Part shown: positions 27,721 through 36,606 of the stretch, in pieces
Numbering within the stretch: the first letter of the stretch is position 1
Layout: the number at the start of each line of letters is the position of its first letter
Assembly (NCBI GenBank): GCA_903927025.1
Contig: CAIYLG010000051.1
Span: forward strand, 1 to 64,000
Reading direction: 5' to 3'
Length of the DNA stretch: 64,000 bases
Source: an uncultured Armatimonadota bacterium
GTDB taxonomy: Bacteria > Armatimonadota > Fimbriimonadia > Fimbriimonadales > Fimbriimonadaceae
Position numbers and translations under genes: made by a program
Notes under the pieces: generated by a model
Seen by the model: only the letters and a program-made list of their open reading frames with translations
What the model was told of the DNA's origin: nothing
Database searches by the model: none

Positions 27721-28788
27721 TCAGCGAACAGCGGTCTGCAACAGTTCAATGTTCAACTCTGCTAGCTTTCGCATTTCGTCTCGCTTGCGCTCGATGATCC
27801 TCGCATTTCGCTCTCGATCCTTTTGGAAGGCAGTGAACGAATCCATCAATCGCTGAGCAGTGAGACCCTGAATCGAAAGCGGTGTTCCCAGATCCATCAT
27901 TTTTGAGAATGAAGTCACTTTCGGGTCGTAGCTCACCATGAGGGGTGGAATTCCAACCGTAGAAGCCAAGATTCCAGCGTGAAGCCGCATAGCCACGATG
28001 CTGTCCATTCTCAGCAAACGCTGTTGAAGCTGCATGGGCGTGGTGAGCTTACGGATATCCGGAATTTTTCCACCCTGCCGCTTTGCGATCTCCGCAATGA
28101 GGGGGCCGTCCTCCTCTTTATCCATTTCGATGAGCACCGGCATGGAGCCGTTTTGGTAAAGGAGCCTACAGAAGTCGCCGAACAGCGCCGCAACGTCGGT
28201 CTTCTTGTCCATCGGACGTGCAGAAATTCCAACGGTCTTCATGTTTCCAACCGTGAAGCCCTGAACGTCGTCGCTCGCCTGAACAGGAGGGAGTAGGAAC
28301 GCCATATCCGCGGTCATGCGGACGGATGTTTTGACTCCTAAGTCCTTTAGGGCCTGCAGAGAATCAGGATCTCGCACCGAGATCACATCTGCATCGTTGA
28401 AGGCACCCTGTGCCATGCGCTTGCCCAAGAACGTTGTGAGTGGTCCTACTCCCTGCCCGAGCAACAAAACCTTCTTCTTGGCCGTCTTGGCCAACGTGAT
28501 GATCTTGGAGTAATAGGCAACGCTTCGAACGCTCGTCGCATCCTGGAAAATGCTTCCGCCGGGAAACACCACGGCATCACAGGACTTTACCGCTTCTTCG
28601 TATTGCTTGAAGTCGCGGCGATCAATTACGGAAAACCCGTAGAGTCTGTTCGTTTCCTCAGGTCTGCCGGACATGACGGTGACGTCATATCCTGAATTCC
28701 CCAGTCCCTGAACAAATCCAAGAGCAATGGCATCGTCGCCTAGGTTGCCACACCCAATGTATCCGGCTAATAAAAGTCGTCCTGCCAA
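27721..28788 (-). CDS. csaB: Polysaccharide pyruvyl transferase CsaB
   Basis: The 355-residue protein matches CsaB, which transfers pyruvate ketals to cell-envelope polysaccharide so that SLH-domain proteins can bind. It starts GRLLLAGYIGCGNLGDDAIALGF (family hallmark: GYYGxxNxGDExxL-like) and contains VFPGGSIFQDATS, LLGQGVGPL, SVRDPDS, and AMRLHAGILAS near residue 270. The gene begins 3 bases after the DUF5693 gene, a pairing known from csaB loci in Firmicutes and Cyanobacteria. Its presence suggests an S-layer or SLH-type attachment system, although no SLH-domain protein is visible in this window. Confidence 0.9.
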   Translation of the reverse strand: MAGRLLLAGYIGCGNLGDDAIALGFVQGLGNSGYDVTVMSGRPEETNRLYGFSVIDRRDFKQYEEAVKSCDAVVFPGGSIFQDATSVRSVAYYSKIITLAKTAKKKVLLLGQGVGPLTTFLGKRMAQGAFNDADVISVRDPDSLQALKDLGVKTSVRMTADMAFLLPPVQASDDVQGFTVGNMKTVGISARPMDKKTDVAALFGDFCRLLYQNGSMPVLIEMDKEEDGPLIAEIAKRQGGKIPDIRKLTTPMQLQQRLLRMDSIVAMRLHAGILASTVGIPPLMVSYDPKVTSFSKMMDLGTPLSIQGLTAQRLMDSFTAFQKDRERNARIIERKRDEMRKLAELNIELLQTAVR

Positions 28789-28791
28789 AAA

Positions 28792-30723
28792 TTAAGCCTC
28801 GGCCTTCGGGAGCAGTCTTAGAACAATTGCCCAAAGCGCCAGACCGATAATACACCCCAATAGGCCCCCTAACAGGACTCTGAAGACGCTGAGCATCACC
28901 GGAATGTGTAAATGGCACAGAGTATTTACAATGTCGGTCTGGCCCATAGACCCAATCATCATCGCCAGGGCAGCCCATCCGGCAAGAGGAGGGGGTGGGT
29001 TCGTCGCCGTTCCGTCTTCCGCTACCTCGCCTTTTGGCCACTGTTTTAGGAATCCGAGAAGGCCGATTCCTAGGATCAGCAGAGGATGTCCAATCATGAA
29101 CTCCTTGGTTCGAGGACGAACAAACAGCACTCGATCCAAAATTCCCCGGAAGGCCACTTCGCCGTCGCTGGCTCCTACGCCGTTGTCATTGCCCGTTCTG
29201 GCGATCATGAGCCCAAGCATCACGAGAATCCCAAAACCAAGGACCACTGAACTCCAGTTGATCGGGCTAGCGAGGGTCTTCTTTAAGTTGCCGATGCGCG
29301 AAAGGTAGAACACTCCCACCGCGATGATCGGGAGGAACACCGAGATCTTGATCCCCTTGAATTCATCGGCCTTCACATAAAACGCCAGACCGTTGAGCAG
29401 ACCCGCCACGCAGATTCCACCGAGAAGGCTGAAGAACGAGATCAGCACAAACTTTGGCAGCGGTTGAAGCCAACGGGGAAGCGGAAGTTCTGGAACCTCT
29501 TCCGCAATGATAAACCCTAGAAATGGGAAGGCAATGGAGGCCAAGAACGCCATCGCATGCAGACCGACTTTCAAGGCGCATGCAGCGCCGACAAGGCTGA
29601 GGAGGACAGCACCAGCGGCTCTCCACTTCACATTCGATACAAAATTGGCGACTGAGAACCAGACGCAAGGCGCGATTGCCAATCCCAAGAGAATCAGGAG
29701 AACCCGCGGAACGCCGGGTTCGCGGTATGGCTTTGCCTGCCCGATCGCTCCCCCTTCCGCCACGATCTGTTCGTTGATCTTCTTGATGAAAGAGGCGAAT
29801 GAACCAATCGGTTCTGCCGATGCTAGGGTCAGCGGCCGAATCATCAGGATTCGCATATTCCGCTCGCGTGCCGCTTTCGCGTATCGATCCACCGCATCCG
29901 CGAGTGTCAGCTTGTCCAATTCCGCAATCTGCGCAGAGTGCAGGCGAATCACGTTGCCCGGCATCGCCTCGACAACGTTCACGTCTCCGCCAATCTTTGC
30001 AAATTCCGGAGTGGCGTAAAAAATCTTGAATTCAGTGAGGGCGTCTTCCGTTGCCGTAACGGCTTCGCGTCGTCCAAGAAGCTGGTCGCCCTCAGGGAGG
30101 AAGATCGTGCCTCCCATGTCGCGAATCCATTGGATGGTTTCTCTGACTCCAGTTGCGCTGATCCCCGGAGGATTGACGCAGCGGGCGATGATCGTCATGT
30201 TGTTTCGCTTGGCAGCTTCGACCTGGGTCGGATCAAGCCCTATAGGAGTGGTGCGAACCAGCATCGGCGAAACCTGCGGCAGGTTTAAGGTGTTCGCATC
30301 GCGACCTTGGAGGCGGCCCGCGAGCTTTTGAAATCGGATGTGCAGTCCGCGCTCAGCACGAGGCAGCTGACTCACATCTGTAAATTTGAGCGTCGACATC
30401 GCCATGGAAGGAACCTTCCCGGGGACATCAGCTGGAATCGCGGTGGTTTCAAGGGTTGCCTGACCTCGAGCAAGCAGCTCGCCAACGGTGGCTTCACTCA
30501 GAACCAAAGCATTGACACCCTGAGCGCGAAGATCCGTGAGGGCTCTGTCCAAAGTGATGCCTTGTGCCGCAGCGAGGCCCTCCACATTGTCGAACTCAAC
30601 TGCCAGCGATGTGGCCCTATTCTCTGTCTCGACTTGAAATCGCTTGTAGACGGAGTAGGAGGCGATCAGCGCGGAGAGCGCGATGGAGGCGAAGAGCCAG
30701 ATTGGCAGTTTGGGTTTGGTCAT
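28792..30723 (-). CDS. DUF5693-family membrane protein
   Basis: A 643-residue inner-membrane protein. A single N-terminal segment (~8-25) is followed by a soluble domain (~45-320; GLAAAQGITLDRALTDLRAQGVNALVLSEATVGELLARGQ, DMGGTIFLPEGDQLLGRRE) and then about eight to nine membrane helices from ~345 to the C-terminus. This is the DUF5693 layout. The family has no established biochemical function but recurs next to csaB, which suggests a role in making or exporting the pyruvylated polysaccharide. It sits between the rhomboid and csaB genes in one minus-strand operon. Confidence 0.8.
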   Translation of the reverse strand: MTKPKLPIWLFASIALSALIASYSVYKRFQVETENRATSLAVEFDNVEGLAAAQGITLDRALTDLRAQGVNALVLSEATVGELLARGQATLETTAIPADVPGKVPSMAMSTLKFTDVSQLPRAERGLHIRFQKLAGRLQGRDANTLNLPQVSPMLVRTTPIGLDPTQVEAAKRNNMTIIARCVNPPGISATGVRETIQWIRDMGGTIFLPEGDQLLGRREAVTATEDALTEFKIFYATPEFAKIGGDVNVVEAMPGNVIRLHSAQIAELDKLTLADAVDRYAKAARERNMRILMIRPLTLASAEPIGSFASFIKKINEQIVAEGGAIGQAKPYREPGVPRVLLILLGLAIAPCVWFSVANFVSNVKWRAAGAVLLSLVGAACALKVGLHAMAFLASIAFPFLGFIIAEEVPELPLPRWLQPLPKFVLISFFSLLGGICVAGLLNGLAFYVKADEFKGIKISVFLPIIAVGVFYLSRIGNLKKTLASPINWSSVVLGFGILVMLGLMIARTGNDNGVGASDGEVAFRGILDRVLFVRPRTKEFMIGHPLLILGIGLLGFLKQWPKGEVAEDGTATNPPPPLAGWAALAMMIGSMGQTDIVNTLCHLHIPVMLSVFRVLLGGLLGCIIGLALWAIVLRLLPKAEA

Positions 30724-30756
30724 AGAACTCGTTCAGGCAGGGCGAAGACTCAATTG

Positions 30757-31452
30757 TTACGCAGGAAACGTGTCAGAAGTGCGCCCTTTTAGGATGGCAG
30801 AGCGTCCGCCCATCACTAAGACGGTCAGCATGCCCGCAAGAAACCCACCAACATGCTCCCAGCTCGCAACTCCGTTTTGAGGGAGCAGCACCTGAAGGGC
30901 AAACCAGACTCCCAACAGAATCCAGGCGCTGACGGCAAAGGATACGACGAGAAACATGGGAATGTAGATTTGAATTTTGTTTCCCGGAAAGAGGAGAAGA
31001 TAGGCTCCCAGCACCCCGCCAATCGCCCCGGAGGCTCCAATTGTAGGGACCAGAGAGTCTGGATGAATATAAATCTGCGTGGCCGAAGCGGCAATGCCCC
31101 AAGCCATGTAGTAGAGGGCGAATCGTGGTCCGCCGATTGCCTCTTCCACCCCTGGGCCAAAAACCAGCAGGAAGATCACATTCCCCAGCACGTGGGTCAG
31201 ACCGCCGTGAATAAACATCGACGTGATCACAGTCGCAAACGAAAAAAGATTGGTGTTCGGATTGTGGTTGATCACACCCTGAAGGGCGTCAAGGACTTCC
31301 TTCGGCCGCATCGCAGAGTCAGCGAAGACAATATTCGCGCCGAACAGGTGTCCCTGCCGATCCCAGAAGTAAATGAGCATGTTCAGCGCGACGATGGTCA
31401 GCGTCAGGATTGGGAAGGTATCCCTCTTCTGATTGTCGCGCAGCGGAATCAT
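30757..31452 (-). CDS. Rhomboid-family intramembrane serine protease
   Basis: This 231-residue protein has six membrane helices. The catalytic dyad is Ser141 in GASGAIGG and His200 in WEHVGGFLAG; HGGLTHVLGN, the oxyanion-side loop, is at ~82-91. It cleaves within or near transmembrane segments of other membrane proteins; substrates are unknown. It is the first gene of the rhomboid-DUF5693-csaB set and diverges from queC with only 41 bases between start codons. TAGACT (31462-31467, minus strand) lies 9 bases upstream of the ATG. Confidence 0.9.
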   Translation of the reverse strand: MIPLRDNQKRDTFPILTLTIVALNMLIYFWDRQGHLFGANIVFADSAMRPKEVLDALQGVINHNPNTNLFSFATVITSMFIHGGLTHVLGNVIFLLVFGPGVEEAIGGPRFALYYMAWGIAASATQIYIHPDSLVPTIGASGAIGGVLGAYLLLFPGNKIQIYIPMFLVVSFAVSAWILLGVWFALQVLLPQNGVASWEHVGGFLAGMLTVLVMGGRSAILKGRTSDTFPA

Positions 31453-31493
31453 GGTGGCGAGAGTCTACCGGTGTGGGCGTAACATACTAAGTT

Positions 31494-32201
31494 GTGTCCA
31501 GCGACCGAAAACCTAAATGTGTTGTGCTGCTCAGTGGCGGCCTCGATTCGGCGACCTGCCTCGCGATTGCCAAGTCCCTCGGCTTTGAACCTTGCGCACT
31601 AACCGTGCTGTATGGCCAGAGGCACGAGGTCGAAGTCGTAGCTGCCCGGCGAGTTGCGGAGGCGTTCGGCATCGCAGAGCACAAGTTTGTTTCTGTTGAC
31701 CTGAGCCAAATTGGAGGCAGCGCACTCACTTCGGATATTGCTGTGCCCAAAGACCGAGACGAAACGACCATGGCCGCGGATATCCCCGTCACCTATGTTC
31801 CGGCACGAAACACCGTGATGTTGGCGATTGCCCTTGGCTACGCGGAAGTGCTTGGCGCAGAGGATATCTTTGTCGGCGTCAACGCCGTGGACTACAGCGG
31901 ATATCCAGATTGTCGGCCAGAATTTATCCAGGCCTTTGAAAAGGTCGCGACACTGGCAACCAAAGCCGGTGTGCAAGGTCGCTCGATCCGTATCGATGCG
32001 CCGCTGATCCTGCTCACAAAGGCTGAAATCATTCAAAGGGGCTTGGCGCTGGGGGTGGATTACAGCATCACCCACTCCTGCTACGACCCGGATGCCGAAG
32101 GGCGGTCCTGTGGACGCTGCGATTCCTGCCAAATTCGCCTCAAGGCATTTCAGTCCCTTGGAATGCAGGACTCGGCTCCTTACGTGGACGCCGTTGGGTA
32201 A
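31494..32201 (+). CDS. queC: 7-cyano-7-deazaguanine synthase QueC
   Basis: The 235-residue enzyme makes preQ0 from 7-carboxy-7-deazaguanine, ammonia and ATP on the way to queuosine. The ATP-binding PP-loop [13 protein letters not shown] is at ~14-26, and the zinc site [17 protein letters not shown] is near the C-terminus (four Cys). The start is a GTG at 31494; a TAACAT ends 8 bases upstream and no Shine-Dalgarno sequence is evident. It is followed directly by queE with an 8-base overlap. QueD and QueF are not in the window. Confidence 0.95.
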   Translation: MSSDRKPKCVVLLSGGLDSATCLAIAKSLGFEPCALTVLYGQRHEVEVVAARRVAEAFGIAEHKFVSVDLSQIGGSALTSDIAVPKDRDETTMAADIPVTYVPARNTVMLAIALGYAEVLGAEDIFVGVNAVDYSGYPDCRPEFIQAFEKVATLATKAGVQGRSIRIDAPLILLTKAEIIQRGLALGVDYSITHSCYDPDAEGRSCGRCDSCQIRLKAFQSLGMQDSAPYVDAVG

Positions 32202-32910
32202 ATCCGAACCCGAATTAGCTCGCCTCCGAATTGCGGAGATCTTCGCCAGCGTGCAGGGCGAGGGGATTTGGGTGGGTGTCCCGTCCGTCTTCGTCCGCGT
32301 AAGCGGCTGCAATCTTCGCTGCGTTTGGTGCGACACGCCCTATGCCAGTTGGTATCCGGAAGGGCCAGTGAAGACTGTGGATGAGGTGGTCCGTCAAGTC
32401 GAGGAGGCAAAAATCGATCACGTTGTAATCACCGGCGGCGAACCGATGCTCTTTGATCCGATCGAGTCCCTCGCCGCCCAGCTCAAAGGTTTAGGGAAGA
32501 CAATCACTTTCGAAACGGCTGGCACCATCTATCGCGATCTGCCTTGCGATCTCATGTCCATCAGCCCGAAGCTAGCCAATTCAACCCCGGTGCGAGATGC
32601 CCATTGGGCCCCCAAGCATGATAAAACTCGACTCAACCTACCGGTTCTCCAAAACCTAATCAGCAACTACCCCTACCAGCTCAAATTTGTCGTCAATCCC
32701 GAAGAGGGAGACGACCTCTCGGAAATTGAGCAGCTGCTAGCCCAGCTTCATGGCGTGGAGCCGAACCGAGTTTTGCTGATGCCCGAAGGTACGGACAGCG
32801 AAACCCTCCATCGCCGTGCCACGATGTTGGTGAAGCCTGTGATGGATCGTAACTGGCGCCTGACGCAGCGGCTGCACATCGATCTCTTCGGCAATACCAA
32901 GGGAACCTGA
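32194..32910 (+). CDS. queE: 7-carboxy-7-deazaguanine synthase QueE
   Basis: A radical-SAM enzyme that contracts the pterin ring of 6-carboxytetrahydropterin to 7-carboxy-7-deazaguanine, the substrate of QueC. The cluster motif CNLRCVWC (CX3CX2C), [19 protein letters not shown] at the start and ITGGEPMLF are diagnostic. I place the start at TTG 32194, inside the last codons of queC, giving 238 residues. An in-frame ATG at 32092 would add 34 residues unlike the family and overlap queC by over 100 bases. No strong ribosome site precedes the TTG, so translation may be coupled to queC. Confidence 0.92.
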   Translation: MGKSEPELARLRIAEIFASVQGEGIWVGVPSVFVRVSGCNLRCVWCDTPYASWYPEGPVKTVDEVVRQVEEAKIDHVVITGGEPMLFDPIESLAAQLKGLGKTITFETAGTIYRDLPCDLMSISPKLANSTPVRDAHWAPKHDKTRLNLPVLQNLISNYPYQLKFVVNPEEGDDLSEIEQLLAQLHGVEPNRVLLMPEGTDSETLHRRATMLVKPVMDRNWRLTQRLHIDLFGNTKGT

Positions 32911-32913
32911 ATT

Positions 32914-33396
32914 GTGAAAAAGCTACTCCTTCTGATCCCGTTTGCCCTTCTTCTATGCGGGTGCAATCGAAACGCGGCTTTGATGCCGTTTCTAGGGAAG
33001 TGGAGTGGCCACTTTGAAGTTACCGACCTAACAAATGGCGGCACCGCCGCCGATATCAAGCGGGAAACACTCAGCGGCTATGTTCAGGTTTACGCCACTC
33101 AGCGAAGCTACAAGATGGAACTCCAAGGTGAGCAGGAGACCATCAGCATCACTGGTTTTTGGACAATCAAGGGAAATCGAATTACGCTAAATCCCAAGAC
33201 AGTGAGCATCGACGATCAAGGAGGTGCGGAGCTGCGAGACCCCAACAAGAAGTTTATTCCTGCGGCAGACGTGCATGCCGCTTATGGCCGTCCCCTGGTC
33301 CTGGCAGAAACCACTAACAATAAGGCCCTCGACGGTCTCAAAATGTCAGTGGGCAACCTGATCGGAACCCATCACTTCGTGAAGGACAGCTTCTAG
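32914..33396 (+). CDS. Lipoprotein of unknown function
   Basis: The 160-residue protein has a lipoprotein signal (MKKLLLLIPFALLLCG|C). The mature part looks like a small beta-barrel (FLGKWSGHFEVTD, GYVQVYATQRSYKMELQGEQETISITGFWTIKGNRITL), of the lipocalin/calycin-like kind common in secreted hypotheticals. GTG 32914 starts 3 bases after queE, so it is in the queuosine operon, but no functional link is evident. An AGGGAA lies ~9 bases upstream of the GTG. It converges with the ankyrin gene with a 4-base overlap. Confidence 0.7.
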   Translation: MKKLLLLIPFALLLCGCNRNAALMPFLGKWSGHFEVTDLTNGGTAADIKRETLSGYVQVYATQRSYKMELQGEQETISITGFWTIKGNRITLNPKTVSIDDQGGAELRDPNKKFIPAADVHAAYGRPLVLAETTNNKALDGLKMSVGNLIGTHHFVKDSF

Positions 33397-34736
33397 TCGA
33401 CTAGGCCCCGCGCACGAAGAACGGCTTTGACCGCCTCGCTGCCTTCGAGACGCTCCGGCAGCGGAGATCCTGCGTTAAGAAGGACCTCAGCCGTTTTGCC
33501 GTAGTCGCCGTGAGGTTCGTTCCAATACTCTGAGCCCCAGTAGACCCACTGAACGGGAACGCAGTTGTGGTTTCTCTCGATCACGTCTTGCGGGGCGCCA
33601 CGTTCGAGAAGGAGTTCGGCGGCCTCAGCGCGTCCCGCCACACATGCCCAGTGAAGAGGTGTCTCGTTGTACTGGTTCCGAGCCCCCGGGTCCATTCCTA
33701 GGTCAAGCAGTGCCTTCAGCGCCTTGACATGTCCCAGCCTTGCCATATCGTGCAGAAGCTGCCCGGCCGCTCCAAGGGCGAACCCGTCATGCTCTTGGCG
33801 ACCTAAATCAGATAGCCCTTGAAGAATCTCCGGATAGGTCGATACCAACCGTTCAACCTCGGCCTGGTCTTCATCGGCCGCCGCAATGAGCACGGCATCG
33901 TAAGGGCCAAACTCAGCCCTTGCTCCGTGACTTTCCAGCAGTTCGGAAGCGGCGCGGTCCGCCAGCCTTCTCGCCATGACGTAGGGCGTGGTGCCGTCAA
34001 GCTCCAGGTGATTGGGATCGGCCCCAGCTGCCAGCAACAAGGCGAGAATCGTGGTACTTCTCCCCCTGAGAATGGCGTGGCTCAGAGCTGACCTTGTCTT
34101 GTTTCCGTTCGGATTTGCGCCGTGGTCCAAGAATAGGCGAACGCCCTCTTCATCCTCAAAATCCAGTTTTCGGTTGAGGCTGTATTCGGCCGCCACCTGC
34201 GATGGATTGGCTTCCAGCAACAGGCGCAGACACTCATTTCTCCCTGGAAAGTCGCAGGCGTGGTAAAGCGACTCCCCGTGGTAGATTCCGTCTTGGATCG
34301 CGCCATCATCTGGATCCGCGCCGGCATCAAGCAGCAACTTTGTCAGCCCCGCATGGTTCACCACGCCAGCTGCTCCGTAAAGGGCTGTCTCCTTCCATTC
34401 CTCATTTCCCCACTCAGAGGAATAAGAGGAGTCGGGGTCCGCACCTGCCTTCAGCAGTGCTCTGACAACATCCAGTATTCCCTGTTCGAAGCGAGGAACT
34501 TCGATGAGCCGGCTCTGGCAGACGTAGCACAGGATCGGACGGTCATATGGCGGAAGCGTCTGGCGTGCCAGTCCTCGGTCGATTTCCAGCATCGCCTGGA
34601 CAGACTCTAGATCCCCAGCCATCGCGGCGGCGACAAAGTCCAGCTTCAGCTCGTCGCGGTGCGCGTCCCATTGTTGGACTGATTCCGGAACTCTGTTCTC
34701 AAAGATCGCCTCGATAAAAGCTTCAACGCTGTTCAA
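33393..34736 (-). CDS. Ankyrin-repeat protein
   Basis: About 447 residues with ankyrin helices from ~30 to the end (VRALLKAGADPDSS, LTKLLLDAGADPDDG, VRLFLDHGANPNGN, ILALLLAAGADPNHLELDGTTPYVMA, LKALLDLGMDPGARNQYNETPLHWACVAGRAEAAELLLERGA). Such domains mediate protein-protein contacts; no catalytic or secretion domain is seen, so it is probably cytoplasmic. I choose TTG 34736 because AGGAGG (34746-34751, minus strand) lies exactly 9 bases upstream; a TTG at 34754 in the same frame has no ribosome site. This is one of the few perfect Shine-Dalgarno sites in the window. Confidence 0.8.
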   Translation of the reverse strand: MNSVEAFIEAIFENRVPESVQQWDAHRDELKLDFVAAAMAGDLESVQAMLEIDRGLARQTLPPYDRPILCYVCQSRLIEVPRFEQGILDVVRALLKAGADPDSSYSSEWGNEEWKETALYGAAGVVNHAGLTKLLLDAGADPDDGAIQDGIYHGESLYHACDFPGRNECLRLLLEANPSQVAAEYSLNRKLDFEDEEGVRLFLDHGANPNGNKTRSALSHAILRGRSTTILALLLAAGADPNHLELDGTTPYVMARRLADRAASELLESHGARAEFGPYDAVLIAAADEDQAEVERLVSTYPEILQGLSDLGRQEHDGFALGAAGQLLHDMARLGHVKALKALLDLGMDPGARNQYNETPLHWACVAGRAEAAELLLERGAPQDVIERNHNCVPVQWVYWGSEYWNEPHGDYGKTAEVLLNAGSPLPERLEGSEAVKAVLRARGLVD

Positions 34737-34925
34737 ATCTGCAGACCTCCTCAAGTCATTGGATTGCCGTTTTACCGGAATTCTTTGGCACTCTACCTAC
34801 TCTACGGGAGGGCAGTCGCAGGTGCCCGCCAATCGAGAAAAACTGGAAAAGGCCATTAAGCAGCTGACTTGTGACGGTTTGGGCGCGGCGCTTCAACCTT
34901 TGGTCTCATTCCATGAAAACCAACC

Positions 34926-34931
34926 TATAAT
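34926..34931 (+). promoter_or_regulatory. Perfect -10 element 7 bases before a start codon
   Basis: A consensus TATAAT lies with 7 bases between it and the ATG at 34939. A clear -35 at the right distance is not seen; TTGGTC at 34900-34905 would need a 20-base spacer. The position supports the 34939 start and a leaderless transcript. Confidence 0.5.
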
Positions 34932-34938
34932 TCCCCAG

Positions 34939-35688
34939 ATGTTCCTTTTCGCCCTGGCCCTAGGCATGAAGACTCTTACCACCGGACAGTGGACTGCCCC
35001 CAATGGGGCAAGGGTATCCGTCATTTTCGTCTTGCCAAAGATGAAGCAGGCGTGGCGGCCCGATGGATCTCCAATCGAACTTCACACGCTGCCAAAGGCG
35101 ACGAAGCCGATTTGGACGGGACGAGAAACCGACCCCATCGCGGTAGCATTGGTGGCCCCGCCAGCTTTGCCGGGGGGCGAGCCCAGTGTGAAGTTTAAAC
35201 TTCCTGCGACGCCCGATCTCGATGCTTCTTTCATCACTGCAACCGCAGGGGGGAAGGTTTGGATTTCGGGGCTCAGAATGCCGCCAGGGCAACCATCCCA
35301 ACAGGATATGGCAGTCGGGATTTCAACCGGCAACTGGAAGGTTTATAGCTGGATTGCCTTAGCCAAAGCCGGCAAGCCGGTTCACGCAATTGCGCATGGT
35401 GGCCAGCCGACTCGAATCGAGGTCACGGGAACTAGACCAAGCCACGCCGGACCGTACACGATGGTCGCCACACCCACGCCTCCATTGAACAGCCCGGCAG
35501 CCTATGAAATCATCGTCCGTGACTCCAGTGGGAACAATCTGACGCTTGTGAACACAAATCCAATTGAAGGTCGTCCAGGTTGGACTAACTTCACGTTCCA
35601 GGGGGACTTCTCCACGGTTTCCCGAGTCGAGCTAGCTTCTCGGCCGTTGGCGTGGCATACGATCCGAGCCGCTCATTTTAAGCCGTGA
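34939..35688 (+). CDS. Secreted protein of unknown function
   Basis: A 249-residue protein with a short hydrophobic N-terminus (MFLFALALGMKTLTTGQ). The rest is rich in Pro, Gly, Thr and beta-strand patterns with no recognised family; it includes repeated VRV/VAL strands such as DPIAVALVAPPALPGG and RIEVTGTRPSHAGPYTMVATPTPP. I choose ATG 34939 because of the TATAAT just upstream; an in-frame ATG at 34759 would add 60 residues without family support and put a hydrophobic segment in the interior. The 202 bases back to the ankyrin start otherwise hold nothing recognisable. Confidence 0.5.
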   Translation: MFLFALALGMKTLTTGQWTAPNGARVSVIFVLPKMKQAWRPDGSPIELHTLPKATKPIWTGRETDPIAVALVAPPALPGGEPSVKFKLPATPDLDASFITATAGGKVWISGLRMPPGQPSQQDMAVGISTGNWKVYSWIALAKAGKPVHAIAHGGQPTRIEVTGTRPSHAGPYTMVATPTPPLNSPAAYEIIVRDSSGNNLTLVNTNPIEGRPGWTNFTFQGDFSTVSRVELASRPLAWHTIRAAHFKP

Positions 35689-35694
35689 CGCAGA

Positions 35695-36513
35695 TCAATC
35701 CTTGCCGCTGAGTCGCTCGTAGCCGGGGGTTGAAGCAACAGTTCTCAACGAACTGACCGCTCGTGTCAGTCGCTTCTGTCCCGCTCCCTCTTCGATCCGC
35801 TCTGCAACAGAAACCAGACAGACTTGGCTGGCTAGCCCCTGATGTTGGGCAACGACAACGGCAGGGCTGCGCGTCCAAATTGCCTGAATCAGCTGCCCGT
35901 CCACATCGTAAAGCGCCATCAGAACTTCATCGCAGTCGACGGAAATCTGGAGGGTTGAGAGACCCTTTTCCTCTTCCGTCCAGACCACTGATTCCACGCC
36001 CTCGATCCGAACGGCAATGTCTGATTGGATCGCAACATCCACGCCGGACGCTGCCGCTTCAAGGAGTGCATCGGCGAGTTCGGTGACGAGTACGCTGGGA
36101 ATTGAGGCCAATGCCACTTGCTTGGCAACTGCCAGCATCTCCCGGGCACGCTGTAGAACCTGATCTTTCGATCGAATCTGATAGATGCGCTCGTCCACCG
36201 TGACGTTGTTCAGCGAGCTCAAGCTCGACAACGCACTGGCGCGCTTCTTCTCGAATTCTCGGCTCAAACGGCTGAGAAGCTCTTCGGAAGAGATTGCCCT
36301 GCACTTGCGAGAGGTTCCGTCCTCGACAATCACTGCGCCCTTTTGCTCAAGCGTCTGAATCGCTTTGTAGGTGTTCGCCGCTGGCTTTCCAATCGCTTGG
36401 GCAATGCGATAGCCAGTGGCGGGTGATTCCTGAAGTAGGAACGCGTAAATCTCAGCTTCCAAATTGGTGAAACCGAGGTCGGCAAGCGCCCTCACACTAT
36501 CCCTAACCGACAT
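35695..36513 (-). CDS. TrmB-family transcriptional regulator
   Basis: The 272-residue protein begins with a TrmB winged-helix domain (~1-75: LADLGFTNLEAEIYAFLLQESPATGYRIAQAIGKPAANTYKAIQTLEQKGAVIVEDG). A coiled-coil follows (~85-105), then a PLD-like ligand-binding domain (~110-250). TrmB proteins respond to sugars or other metabolites and are best known from Archaea, but occur in many bacteria. TACAAT (36523-36528, minus strand) ends 9 bases upstream of the ATG. It diverges from the first M28 peptidase gene, which it could control; that link is only by location. Confidence 0.85.
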   Translation of the reverse strand: MSVRDSVRALADLGFTNLEAEIYAFLLQESPATGYRIAQAIGKPAANTYKAIQTLEQKGAVIVEDGTSRKCRAISSEELLSRLSREFEKKRASALSSLSSLNNVTVDERIYQIRSKDQVLQRAREMLAVAKQVALASIPSVLVTELADALLEAAASGVDVAIQSDIAVRIEGVESVVWTEEEKGLSTLQISVDCDEVLMALYDVDGQLIQAIWTRSPAVVVAQHQGLASQVCLVSVAERIEEGAGQKRLTRAVSSLRTVASTPGYERLSGKD

Positions 36514-36606
36514 CGTCTGACCATTGTATGCCCAACCGGGTCCCGAATGGGTGGCAGACGGTGTATAAACCTATTCTGCGACGCTTGTTGCACGGGGATT
36601 CCACGC

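Noticed and set aside
34737-34754. TTG 34754 as the start of the ankyrin gene
   Set aside because: AGGAGG at 34746-34751 would lie inside the first codons; the TTG at 34736 is ideally placed behind it.
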